This document shows, piece by piece, positions 12,288 to 23,515 of a stretch of 64,000 nucleotides of DNA. Both the position numbers and the translations under genes were made by a program. The notes below the pieces were generated by a model. It saw only the letters and a program-made list of their open reading frames with translations, made no database searches and was not told where the DNA came from. This DNA comes from Bimastos eiseni. Lineage: Eukaryota > Annelida > Clitellata > Crassiclitellata > Lumbricidae. The stretch spans positions 30,522,734 to 30,586,733 of the forward strand of contig OY365810.1 in the NCBI GenBank assembly GCA_959347315.1. The letters are read 5' to 3'. The first letter of the stretch is position 1; each line of letters opens with the position of its first letter.

Positions 12288-12566
12288 GTCTCTTAATTAA
12301 GCTAGACCTCAAAAGCAGCCATGTTTGGATATGAAGTGTTGGCTACTTCACTTTCTTAGCCTTGGCAGGTGGCCAATCCTCTCCCTTGCTAACTCATCTT
12401 CCCGCCGACAGTGTACAGTTGTTGTACTCATCGTGAACGAGCTGGGTAAGAATCGCTGGTGGACCATAAATCTATGATCAAATTTCTGCGATGGTGAATG
12501 AATCGTGAGGATTTGAACCCACGATTTCTTGGTTGACAATCAAGTGTTCTAACCACTAGATTAATG
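12288..12566 (-). mobile_element. tRNA-derived SINE, family A, minus strand
   Basis: On the + strand it reads CACTTTCTTAGCCTTGGCAG, then CCAATCCTCTCCCTTGC, CCCGCCGACAGTGTACAG, GGATTTGAACCCACGA and CTAACCACTAGATTAATGC, the reverse complement of the family body, B box and A box. A 13-bp minisatellite follows just past its head. Confidence 0.72.
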
Positions 12567-12577
12567 CTACTGTTAGA

Positions 12578-12718
12578 GGTAGGTACATAGGGTAGGTATA
12601 CAGGGTAGGTATATATGGTTAGGTAAATAGGGTAGGTATATAGGGTAGGTATATAGGGTAGGTATATAGGGTAGGTATATAGGGTAGGTATATAGGGTAG
12701 GTATATAGGGTAGGTTTG
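12578..12718. repeat. 13-bp minisatellite
   Basis: About eleven GGTAGGTATATAG units, adjacent to the head of a minus-strand SINE. Confidence 0.92.
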
Positions 12719-14249
12719 GTGTGAGGGTTGTTATTTGCCGAGTTACCTTTATTACCTTGCATCTAGTTATCACTGATCTCTGATCTTTAAAAGATGTAAT
12801 ATTATAACTGGCATTTTGGACACAAACAGGATATTCTGTAGTTTCTAGATTTCATAATGCTGTTGCCAAAATTAATATGGTTCGTGTTAAGGGTACCAGC
12901 TTTCAGAGGTGGTCGTTCTATTAAGTTTAGATTATGTTACATGAGAAAATATGTGATATTAGATCTCCTGTTCATCTGTTAAATTGTCTGAATTGTGGTC
13001 CAGTACCATTTGACAGTGGAAGGCTTCTCTTCTTCATTGCTATCACATTTCGCCTGCTGCTAAGTCCTCCGTGAAATCGATACAGATAATTATCGTTGAT
13101 GGAAGGAAGAAGGCCCGAGGTATTAGAGGAGCGAGCTTAGAACGGCGGCTCTCGTGCGTCAGGCAACTTTGCATGATTCCTCCTGGATAGGATTTTTCCG
13201 CCATTAGATTTTAACAAGGCCGATGAAGCGACAAAGCATGACTAATGAAGTCGAGTCTTTTGTTTGGTCGGTGCTTTTGCCTCGCGCTTTCTCCATCTTC
13301 GTCTTCTTCTTGTTTTTCTTGTGTTTTTTTCTGGTCATTTTCTTGCCACCCACTTTTCTTCTTCTGCACGGACTGTTTTGACAAACGACCTTTTGACACA
13401 GTCGATTGTTGCCGAGACTTTTACTTTTGAGTCCACCATTGAATGATAACGATTCCTGTCCTTGAGACATAGGTTGGTTGATGCTTGGGCATTTAACATG
13501 GGCACAATATCATATATTGTTGTTCATCTGTCATCATGCTGCTAATTAGTGCTAAGTAAGAAAATTCTATATTAGACTACTAGCAAGAACACAATAACTT
13601 ACAAAAGGCAAAAATAATAATATCATCAATTTTAAACAAAGTCATATAACATCCACGTAATGAAAGTACCTTTGGCAAATATACCAACTCTAGTCATCAA
13701 TGCACTAACAGTATAGTTTGCAAACAGACCATAATTATGGTTAACAATGGATTTCTAACAAATCCGTCTAGTAGTTTCACATGCAAGGAATCATTATCAA
13801 AGCTGGTTAATGCGTGGTTACAAAATATCAATTTCATGTATGTAATGTAACAGTGAATAGCAATACTACTGTCTGACTGATGTAAGTTTATTTTAACCAT
13901 AGCGAAGATGATATGCATCGATACTATTGTAAATTCTGGCCTAATTATATACTGAAGTCTTTTGCTCTAACGGAGTGACAACTGGTTTTGTGTAGGTAGC
14001 AAGGGCTCCTCCTCATTGTTGAATTAGGATGTTCCCAGCTGTGATAATGGGATGTTGGAGCTAATGATGGCCTGATGAGGTTGGTTGCCGTCGGCTAAAT
14101 GAACTGATTTGTCTCTATCTGATTAATTCTGTACTGGATCTTGTGTGATAATGTCTGGATGGGTTGAAGTTATATGACCGGAAGTGTTGATAATGGATGA
14201 TTCTAGGGTCTTTATCGAATTAGGTCAATGTTGACCTTGTTGGGTTATC

Positions 14250-14478
14250 ATATTCTAGTGGTTAGTGTATTGTCCTGTACTTTGAGAGGCTGGTGTTCAA
14301 ATCCCTAGGCATCTGCACCACTTGCCAATTCAGCTGTAGTGAGCATACTGAACTGTACACTGTCGGTGGGAAGATGAGACGACTAGGGAGAGGACTGGCC
14401 ATCCTCCTGCCCCTGTTGGCCCAGAAAGCGAAGTTGCTAACACTTCATTCTCATGACTGCCTCAATGTGCCTCATTGC
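14250..14478 (+). mobile_element. tRNA-derived SINE, family A
   Basis: Head TTCTAGTGGTTAGTGTATTG with the B-box-like GTGTTCAAATCCC, then GTCGGTGGGAAGATGAGACG, AGGGAGAGGACTGGCCATCC and ACACTTCATTCTCATGACTGCC. A full-length relative of the copy at 10097. Confidence 0.72.
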
Positions 14479-15561
14479 TAGTTTATCTCTGCTTCCATAG
14501 TGTTGTATATAGTATGTGGCAGTAATAACTGAAGCAGTTTATTAATTTATTTTTTATTATTACATTTATATTGTATTTATATATGTGTAATGCTGCTGTT
14601 TTAGCAACAATTGAAGTTGATGATATGTCAAAATATTATGCATAATGTATTGTTGGTACTCCTTACTGAGTAACCCTATCCTCTAAGGGAGGTTTGAAGC
14701 CGCAGTTCATGTTTCCAGGACTTAATCTATCCAGTGGGCCACCTAGTTAGCAGTACTTATTCTGAGCTGAGTACCAAAAGTCCAGAAACTTCATCAACCA
14801 TGGTCGGTCGGTATTCGCTCGATAATCCGAAAGTTCGATAGTCTGAAAGTTCGATAGTCCAAAGATTCTATACTCCGACATTAATTTAAATAGAAACTGG
14901 ATTAATTGATGAAAAGAATGTGTAAAACTGAGAGCTGGATTTATATGAAAAGAATCATGTCTAAATGGAAGCTGGATGAATGAAAAGAATGGTGCAATCC
15001 AACTTCTACCCAAACAATTTTTTTCATCAATCTAGCTTCCATTAAAACTGCAATCTTATCACCTCTCGACCGGACACCATGATGCAATCTTCGGACTATG
15101 GAACCTTCGGACTATAGACACAGAACCCCATGCATGGTCAGGTATCATGTTCATACGTTAGTCATCATGGATGGTCGTGTAACATTAGGGCTTCGTGGCT
15201 GCTTCACTTCGCCAGCCACTAATTGCCTTGATTCTGCTGTCGCCTGGCGTTGAGTTACGGAAGCCATTCTGTGTGATGGGGCGTTTGAATGGGAGTAGGT
15301 CAGGCGAATATGTCGTCATTTGTATGCTTCGTGCAGTCAGTTCCTAGCCTAGGGTCATGAGGTTGAGTCGAATTCTGACCCTGTCGGGCCGAACGTTATG
15401 AGGGCGACGTCGTCCGTGACTCTGCAAGCATGGTTTGCCAATATTGCATGTAGAAGGTGGTCGGTGTTCACAGTGTAATGCTCTTACCTGTCTCTGACAT
15501 TCGCATCAGACTGGTTTAGTTTGTCCTCCGTGTTGTATGCTGGCATATGTTATCTGAATGC

Positions 15562-15660
15562 ATGCATTTATATAGCGCTTTGAGAGAGTTTTTGAAGACA
15601 ATTGCATGTTTTGGTAGATGTGTTACAAGGGTTGTTCTGAATCGTGCAGTTAACTATTTA
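15562..15660 (-). mobile_element. LINE-type 3' tail, minus strand
   Basis: GCATTTATATAGCGCTTTGA, the reversed family terminus, just upstream of the 20-bp minisatellite. The body limit is uncertain. Confidence 0.45.
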
Positions 15661-15672
15661 GGATACGTCAAC

Positions 15673-16390
15673 GAGAATGGGTTTAGCTAGATGGGAATTG
15701 GTTTGGTATTTTGGCTAGAAAAGAGTGGGTTAGGTTAAATGAGAAATGGGCATGGGACTAGATGAGCATGGGTTTGGCTAGATGATAATGGGTTTGTCTA
15801 GATTAGAATGGGTTTAGCTAGATGAGAATGGGTTTATCTGGATGAGAATGGGTTTGGCAAGATGAGAATGGGTTTGTCTAGATTAGAATGGGTTTGGTTA
15901 GATGATAATGGGTTTGTCTAGATTAGAATGGGTTTAGCTAGATGAGAATGGGTTTATCTAGATGAGAATGGGTTTGGCAAGATGAGAATGGGTTTGTCTA
16001 GATTAGAATGGGTTTGGCTAGATGAGAATGGGTTTGGCTAGATTAGAATGGGTTTGTCTAGATTAGAATGGGTTTAGCTAGATTAGAATGGGTTTGGCTA
16101 GATGAGAATTGGTTTAGCTAGATGAGAATTGGTTTGGCATTTTGGCTAGAAGAAAGTGGGTTAGGTTAAATGAGAAGGGGTTTGACTAGATGAGCATGGG
16201 TTTGGCTAGATGAGAATGGGTTTGGATAGATGAGAATGGGTTTGGATAGATGAGAATGGGTTTTGCTAGATGAGAATGGGTTTGGATAGATGAGAATGGG
16301 TTTGGATAGATGAGAATGGGTTTGGATAGATGAGAATGGGTTTGGATAGATGAGAATGGGTGTGGCTGAATGATAATGGATGTGGCTAGA
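15673..16390. repeat. 20-bp minisatellite, ~36 copies, with higher-order duplication
   Basis: Units of the form GGGTTTGGCTAGATGAGAAT. An irregular stretch with GGTTTGGTATTTTGGCTAGA and GTGGGTTAGGTTAAATGAG occurs at about 15695 and again about 431 bases later at 16126. Confidence 0.95.
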
Positions 16391-17224
16391 GCTGTGAACT
16401 CTTCTGATGCTGGTATGCATTTAAGGAGCCCTTCATCAAAATCATTTCACAACCCATCAAAATCGTTTAATTGCAAATACCCAGTGCTTAGGTTGCGTCT
16501 TCGTCCATTTATCTGGAGGACTTTTCCGGAGTAGCCAGTCTTCTTAGCACAGGGACACACTCTTCGTTTTGTGCTTTGTCGAGCGTAATGGAATTTATTG
16601 GACGGAGTAGGTTGGTGGAGGGGGTGTCGCCTTTCTATCTCTTTGTTGGTTTGCCAGGGCATTTCTGCCAGCTGTGCACATTTACCTCAATCGATGGCAC
16701 GTCCGTGATTTGTAACTCGTTTGGAATCTGACGATACAGGAGAGCGTCCGTCACAATATATTCTGTGCATTGAGTGTGAACCGGTGCGTCGATTGCTGGA
16801 AAAAATTTGCCCGATTGTGGGTGAATAATACAAGGACGGTTGTGTTTGCCAGTGATTGCCAAGAATTGCTCTCGAATTATTATGAGAAACTGCTTGACAT
16901 GATTGTTGCGGAATGCTCGGTAAGTTCAACTCGGCCGAAATTATAACCCATAAACTTGTGGAATATCTGCCTGTTTGGGGAAGATAAATCGCCTTGTGAG
17001 TTTTCAGAATGCCACACTGTTTGGAAATTCTATATGCTGGCTATTTGGCAATATATGTAATAGCAGACATTGTGGGCCTTTTCGATATACAGTGGATTGA
17101 ACGTGTCACTAGTTACATAGCTGGATATTTACTTGAGAAAAAGTATAATGTCTTTGCAAAGTGGCTAGTCCTTTGTGCTCTATACTGTAACCATATGCAT
17201 GCTGAACTGTTGAGAGAGAGGTGT

Positions 17225-17480
17225 AGGGGGGGGGGGGGTTCAAGTTCCTACCAGGGCTAAAAATATTTGAGATTTCTGGTTCACCTGCACCATATAAATT
17301 GTCATTGTTATTATGATTATTAGCAAATTCAGATATAATGGTTAATAACCATTGGTTATGCTGGTTGTACACCGTCTGTGGGAGGATGAGATGGTGAGGG
17401 AGAGGACTGACCACCGGCACTCATTCATGCCAAGGCTAAGAAAATGAAGTCACTAACACTTCATGCCCATGGCTGCCTCA
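17225..17480 (+). mobile_element. tRNA-derived SINE, family A, head truncated
   Basis: Starts at the B-box region (GGTTCAAGTTCC after a G run) and continues through TACACCGTCTGTGGGAGGAT, GGGAGAGGACTGACCACC and CAAGGCTAAGAAAATGAAGT to CATGGCTGCC. A 15-bp minisatellite starts immediately after its 3' end. Confidence 0.7.
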
Positions 17481-17483
17481 AGG

Positions 17484-18034
17484 ATTGTAGGTTATGGGGT
17501 TGTAGGTTACGAGGTTGTAGGTTACGAGGTTGTAGGTTACGAGGTTGTAGGTTATGGGGTTGTAGGTTACGAGGTTGTAGGTTACGAGGTTGTAGGTTAC
17601 GAGGTTGTAGGTTATGGGGTTGTAGGTTACGAGGTTGTAGGTTATGGGGTTGTAGGTTATGGGGTTGTAGGTTATAGGGTTGTAGGTTATGGGGTTGTAG
17701 GTTACGAGGTTGTAGGTTATGGGGTTGTAGGTTATGGGGCTGTAGGTTACGAGGTTGTAGGTTATGGGGTTGTAGGTTATAGGGTTGTAGGATATGGGGT
17801 TGTAGCTTATGGGGTTGTAGGTTATAGGGTTGTAGGATATGGGGTTGTAGCTTATGGGGTTGTAGGTTATAGGGTTGTAGGGTATGGGGTTGTAGATTAT
17901 GGAGTTGTAGGTTATAGGGTTGTAGGATAGGGGGTTGTAGGTTATGGAGTTGTAGGTTCTGGAGTTGTAGGTTATGGGGTTGTAGGTTATGAGGTTGTTG
18001 GTTATGGGGTTGTTGGTTATGGGGTTGTAGGTTA
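17484..18034. repeat. 15-bp minisatellite, ~37 copies
   Basis: Units GGTTGTAGGTTATGG or GGTTGTAGGTTACGA. The period of five codons keeps frames open on both strands: a VVGYG/VVGYE repeat on + and an LQPHN/LQPRN repeat of 200 residues on -. Neither has a credible gene context. Confidence 0.95.
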
Positions 18035-18602
18035 AGCGACTGCTCTTCTTCTAATGTTTCCACTGAGTGTGTAATGCGTATGCCATGTAGTCATATTATA
18101 GCGGTTCACTTCAGGGCTACAGATATAACAGAAATATTGCAGAGATTTCAACCACTACCTGTGTATTGACAGTGTATCACTTTAACCACTATACTATTGT
18201 ATACCTAAGGCATTTGATAGGTTAGAGTGATGATCTAAATGCTGCTATAGATGTTGCATGAATTACAATGTTGTGATTGAAGAGCTCTGAGTTGATGAAG
18301 ATGAATTTCTTGGTGATGAGCAAGACACACTTATAGCTTCTGACAAATGGAAAACAGGAGGCAATCATTGTTTCAGAGTTTTAGGTGCAATATATCAGAA
18401 GCCAGGCATTACGCAATATTTCACGTACTAAACCTGTCTAACCGTCTTTTTGAGGTTGAGGCTAATTTTATTAAGTCTTTTACTAGGTTTTTATCATGTG
18501 TACCAGTCGTCGGATCGTTGTGCGTGGAGAGCATTGCCGTGGACTTGCAAAGTCTGCTTCACTTGAGAGTCTTGTGCAGCGGATGAGGGATGATTTATGT
18601 TG

Positions 18603-18671
18603 TTGATGATGACGATGATGACGACGATGATGATGATGATGATGACGATGACGACGACGACGATGATGATG
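18603..18671. repeat. GAT/GAC trinucleotide repeat
   Basis: About 23 mixed GAT and GAC units, similar to the longer tract at 6808. Confidence 0.9.
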
Positions 18672-18856
18672 GCCTGATGCTTTAAGTGGCTCGTACATTG
18701 TGTGGTGGATATCATGTAAGCCATGCGTGAAGCCTTTCGTCTCTTCTGGTCAACGGACCGGTAATGGAGAGGAAGAATTAGCCCACTTCATCGAATTACC
18801 ACCCCAGAGTGCCACCACCGCCAGCGCCCTCTCCCTCCCTCACTGTCTCTATCATC

Positions 18857-19008
18857 GATCACTGCCTTTTGTCTGTCTCTGTCTCCATCCATCTCTCTAT
18901 CTCTCCCTCTATTTTTCTCTCACTCTGTCTAATCTGTCCGTCTGTCTGTCTACCTGTCTGTCTATCTATCTGTCTGTCCGTCCATCTGTCCGCCTGTCTG
19001 TCTGTCCC
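18857..19008. repeat. CTGT/CTAT/CCGT tetranucleotide tract
   Basis: Dense TCTG, TCTA and TCCG units, pyrimidine-rich on this strand. Confidence 0.9.
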
Positions 19009-19509
19009 ACCGCACTCCAGTGCACCAGACGAACGCCCTGTGGCCATTGGACATTCGATGATGATGATGATCGGTAACCGTCAGCAGATGGTGCCATTGT
19101 GAAATTACTCGCAAGTGAACCGCTTGCACCGCTCGAGATCGAGCACACGGATGAGGAGCTTTTTGCTCGGCCAGATAATCATTGGGCCTCGGGAGGGAGT
19201 AATCGAATCGACCTTCACTCCAGTCAGTTGATCAGCGCAGCAACAGCGACCGAGACCAGACCACTACCACCACCGGCATCGGTCGTCCTTCTGTCGGTGG
19301 TCGGTCCTTCTTGCGTCGTCCAGTGGCCGTTGCGTCCACTGCGCCTTATGCCCCGTGGCTCCCTTTAGACTACGGTGATTGCTCGGCCAAATGTCCGGTC
19401 CAATCAATCAACCGTCGGCCACCGAACGAACCATCGGACGAACCATCGGACGGACGGACCTCTAGTTCCAGTCCGATGGAGATGCATCGATTTCTGACCG
19501 TCCGTTCGC

Positions 19510-19732
19510 ACGTTTGTATGTGCGTCTGTTCTTCCGTACGTCAGTCTATCTGTCCGTCCGTGTATACGTCCATCCGTCCTTCTTTGCGTCTGGCTGTGGT
19601 TCTGTATGTCTGTGTGTACGTCTGTCGGTCCGTCCTTAATCTGTCCGTCTGTCCCTACGTGCGTCCGTCTGCGGATCTGTCTGTCCGTTCGTCTATCTGT
19701 CCGTCTGTCCGTCCGTCCGTCCGTCCGATGTT
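19510..19732. repeat. CCGT/CTGT tetranucleotide tract
   Basis: Repeated GTCCGTCC, GTCTGT and GTACGTC units, more degenerate than the tract at 18857 and CpG-rich. Confidence 0.88.
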
Positions 19733-21880
19733 CTGATGGCCGTGGACGATTTCGATATCGTCTGCTTGACTCGGTGCACTGAGTACTTGTTTCCGGAGGG
19801 AATTGTGGGGAGGGAGAGGATGGGACGGAAGAGGGGTCGTAGGGCAGGGTCGGTTATGTTGCTGGTGTTTTTGGTTAGGGGTCTGGTGGGCATCTCTGGC
19901 AGTGGTTGTGCTTCGGGTGTCGGCACCGTATCCCATCCAGCATGTTATTAATATTTATGGCATGCATGGCTGGGCTTACTGTTTGGCTGTGGCAAACAGA
20001 CAGACAGACAGACTCAGGCAGACAGGAAGCAATGTAGGCAGAGTCAGTCGGAACTTAGAGTTTTCTTTGAATGCAGGAAGGGCGTAGAGTCGGTCAGAGG
20101 CCTGACACAGACAGATAAGGTAGAACTTGCATGTATGCTGTTTAGGGTGATCAGTGTTTCCCTGCCAGTGCCTGCCTTTCTAATGAACCTAAGCCTCTGG
20201 TTTCACTCACTGCCGTCCGTTCGTCCGTCTCCCCTGTCTCTAGGGACCCAGCCCTGAAATCGTCTACCCTCCCGACCCTTTCTCAACTTCCCTAGCAGGT
20301 CTGTCGTTTTCCACGTAGAACCCCTCCCCAGCCTTTGGTTGGGTGACGGCTAGTGTGTTCTCTACAGTTTGTTTCAACTGTTTGATCTTCCACATGGGAG
20401 CTGTTTCCGATTTCACATGCTCTGGAAATATTTTGCTGAAAACAGGGTGTCGTACCTCATTTGTAAGGGGATTATGGTGAAGAGATCACAGATTAGGTTA
20501 ATCACTAGGGGTTGTGCCTTGTAATTGGATATCTGTTGATAAAGAAACCAGTGTTCATGTTTCATAAAGAACCCTGCAGTAGTCAGAGATTGTGATTAGA
20601 AGGGTAGACAACCTGATGGTTACTATAGAAGAGACTACGGTACTTATTCAGTGCCGTTTTAGGGCATAGGCATGCAAGGCACGTGCCTGGGGCCATCTAA
20701 TCAGCCCAAAAACTATGTTTGTTAATCTTGTAAAAGAAAGTTTAAACTAAAAATGTCTTCATGTAATTTTTGACTGCAGAACAAATTGCACAATGTGATG
20801 ACAAGCTTACAGAGTTCAATCCTCATGATCTTAAATATACTCTTTATTGCATCCAACTGGCAAAACATGAGAAGATACGGGTAGAAAATAATTGATTACA
20901 ATGGGAGACACCTACAGGGGCCCGCTAATAAGGGTTACCCAACATGAGCTAATACCAGAATGTTTACATTATGCATCATTCGCAAAAACATCATGCCATC
21001 TATATGTCAATAATCAATGCCATGATAAAGATAGATGATCTGGATTCAACATTTCCAAACATTGAAATTGCAATAACAATGTTCTGTCAATGATATGACA
21101 AACTTTACCAGTGAACGTTCTTTCTCAAAACTTTGAGTTATTAAACAAAGAATGAGCTTTGCATCTGTGTGATGCAAAACCGATTTGATGGCCTGTCATC
21201 ATATTAAGCATAGAATCAGATGTATTTTTGTCTTTGAATATTGATGACATTATCAGAGACTCTGCTTAGAGAAGAACATGCAAGCAATGTTGTAAGAAAA
21301 TGTCCTGACAGTCAATCAATGTATATAGCAAACATTCACTCATCACGATCTGGCTCTCAATTTGTACAACGAATTAACAATAATAATTTTAACATATGTT
21401 AAGCTAAGCTTGATTTGACACATGTAGTACACAGATTGCTCTGTTAACAGTTTGCCACTATATTAGTAAATGTAACAAGATGACACATACACACTTGCGA
21501 TGCAATACTCTGTATCTGATGCTGTGAGATTGAGGCAGAAATTGGTTAGACTTAATGTTGGTGAATGTGCCAATAGGGCCCACATAGTGCATACTCCTTA
21601 AGACGGTTCTGTACTAACTAGGGAAACTGTTGGTAGTATGGTCATCACTAAGACACATAGTTATTTGTAATTCAATTGTAGTACATGTATCACTGAATCG
21701 AGTGGCTCTATATCAGTGCTTCATTACATATTACACTGAGGCACATGTTAGCAACAGTATTGTGGTACATAAGTCACCGATGCACATATTGGTGACACTC
21801 TTGACTGTATGAAAATCAGTGAAGCACATAATTATTGGCTACACTATTGTAATATAGATTCATTTATTCATTCATAAAAA

Positions 21881-22075
21881 ATTTATATAGCACCGTTTAA
21901 AGGTAACTACTGAAAAGCGATCCCAACTCCAGCCCTAACAAATAATCAAGTGTTCAAATGACCATAAAATGTACCACTACACGATTTAGGGAACAGACGT
22001 GACGCCAGAGAAGGGCCATTCCAAACCCTGGGGCCTATTACAGAGCAGAAACGGTTTTTGCATAGACAGCACGGA
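21881..22075 (-). mobile_element. LINE/SINE-type 3' tail, minus strand
   Basis: Begins on the + strand with CATTTATTCATTCATAAAAA then ATTTATATAGCACCG, the reversed TGAATGAAT tail and GTGCTATATAAAT end. The body GAGAAGGGCCATTCCAAACC and CTGGGGCCTATTACAGAGCA resembles that of the element at 26165. Confidence 0.55.
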
Positions 22076-22239
22076 GGCACATGTTGGTAACACTATCTGT
22101 TATACATACAATATACAACGCTGAGGTACATAATTTTATCGACAACACTTTTGATGATATAGAAGTTGCTAGATAAGACATAGAATCCACAATTATGACA
22201 AGGAAGATCGAGCAGATGTGGTTGTTGTGTACAGACCAA

Positions 22240-22310
22240 GCGGTACCGCAGCTACGACTGCATAATCTGGCTCCGGAAATTGGCGCTATATAAATGCAAA
22301 TTGGCTTTGT
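22240..22310 (+). mobile_element. LINE-type 3' tail fragment
   Basis: ATTGGCGCTATATAAATGCA, the family terminal motif in + orientation. A short fragment. Confidence 0.45.
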
Positions 22311-23365
22311 TTAAATCCGGACTGGCCTCTCTGTTGGCCTTGGGGTTAGATCAGTCCCTTGTCTCAATTGCCAGTCGTAAACGGCAGCTAAAGCAGACAG
22401 CTCCGGCGGCGTTGGCTACGATGACTTCCGGACATAAACCGTCGCCTTAAACCCTCCTCCGTACATTTTCGTCGTCGTCGCTCTACCGCATCTACTAGCA
22501 CTGTATAAATTCTGTGTAAAACCTCTTCTATCGGTTTGAAAACGTCTGTCGCCTGTCAGAAATAAGCTCGATTTAGACGCCTGTTCGGTTGGCACAAATT
22601 GGCCGTCAATTGCTATCTTCGTGTCTCTGGCGGTCTTCCTATAGGCGGGAATAGGTATGTCTGTGTGTTAGGATCTCGCGTCGGCGCTGGCTCAATGCCT
22701 CCCGGCTCTGCCACTTCGTTTATGTAGGTATATGGCAATCACGTAAAGTGCTGCTGCCTTTGTTGCAAATATTTTGCTAACTGTTATTGAGCGGGAATTA
22801 GTTTTGTGATTAAACATATCCTCGGGCTGTTGATAAATTCGTGAGAAGTTTGACACGAAATTGGTTGGCAATTATGCCAAATGCCTGCATAATAATATCG
22901 CCATAATTGGCTGGCTGCCTCTGCCTCCAGCTGAGATGGACATGAAGGGAGATGGGCTGTTTCGGTGGTCGGCTCTCTCTCCAAAATTAACCTCTTGACC
23001 TCGACGAAACACCCGAAGCTTTGTAATTTGTTTGTAGGCACGACCTTTCTGCATCAAGCCTTTTGCAGCCAATCATTTGCTCTGTAATTCATCGGTACTT
23101 GGCAAAGGGTTGTGAAATGCTCCAGGCTGATGTTTTAATGGTTTTTTTGGGACAAAGGAAGGGAGGGTGTTGCCTTGTATCAAAGTTCTGTGTTGCGCAT
23201 GGAAAGAGAGAGATGACTGGTATTAGTAGCAGTGTAGAATTTTCAGTCTAATGATGCTCTATGATAACAGGGATCATTGGCGTCGCCCTCCTCCTTTGTC
23301 CTGGCTTGGGACTGGCACTGTCAGAGTGCAAACAGTTGGTATCAGATGGCTTTGCTTGCTGTGTG

Positions 23366-23515
23366 AGGGACACGGTGGTCAATTGGTTACAGCCCTTACC
23401 TTGTAATGAGGAGAGTGTTGGCTGGAGAGGCTCTGATGAAAATTTTGTGTGTGAGGACCTTGAGCAGGTCCTTGACTCGCAGTTGCTCAAGGCGCCTTCA
23501 GTTGGTGCATAGTCA
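23366..23515 (+). mobile_element. SINE family B, diverged copy
   Basis: Starts GACACGGTGGTCAATTGGTT and later shares GACCTTGAGCAGGTCCTTG and ACTCGCAGTTGCTC with the copy at 42748 (GACCCTGAGCAAGTCCTTTG, ACACAATTGCTC). The tRNA-like B box is eroded. Confidence 0.55.

Noticed and set aside
17461..18063. 200-codon open frame on the minus strand (LQPHN repeats) and 155-codon frame on the plus strand
   Set aside because: Both arise from a 15-bp minisatellite whose period keeps frames open; no splice, domain or unique-sequence support.
20640..20700. AAGGCACGTGCCTGGGGCC as a DNA transposon end
   Set aside because: Resembles known transposon ends in style, but no partner terminus or target duplication could be found.
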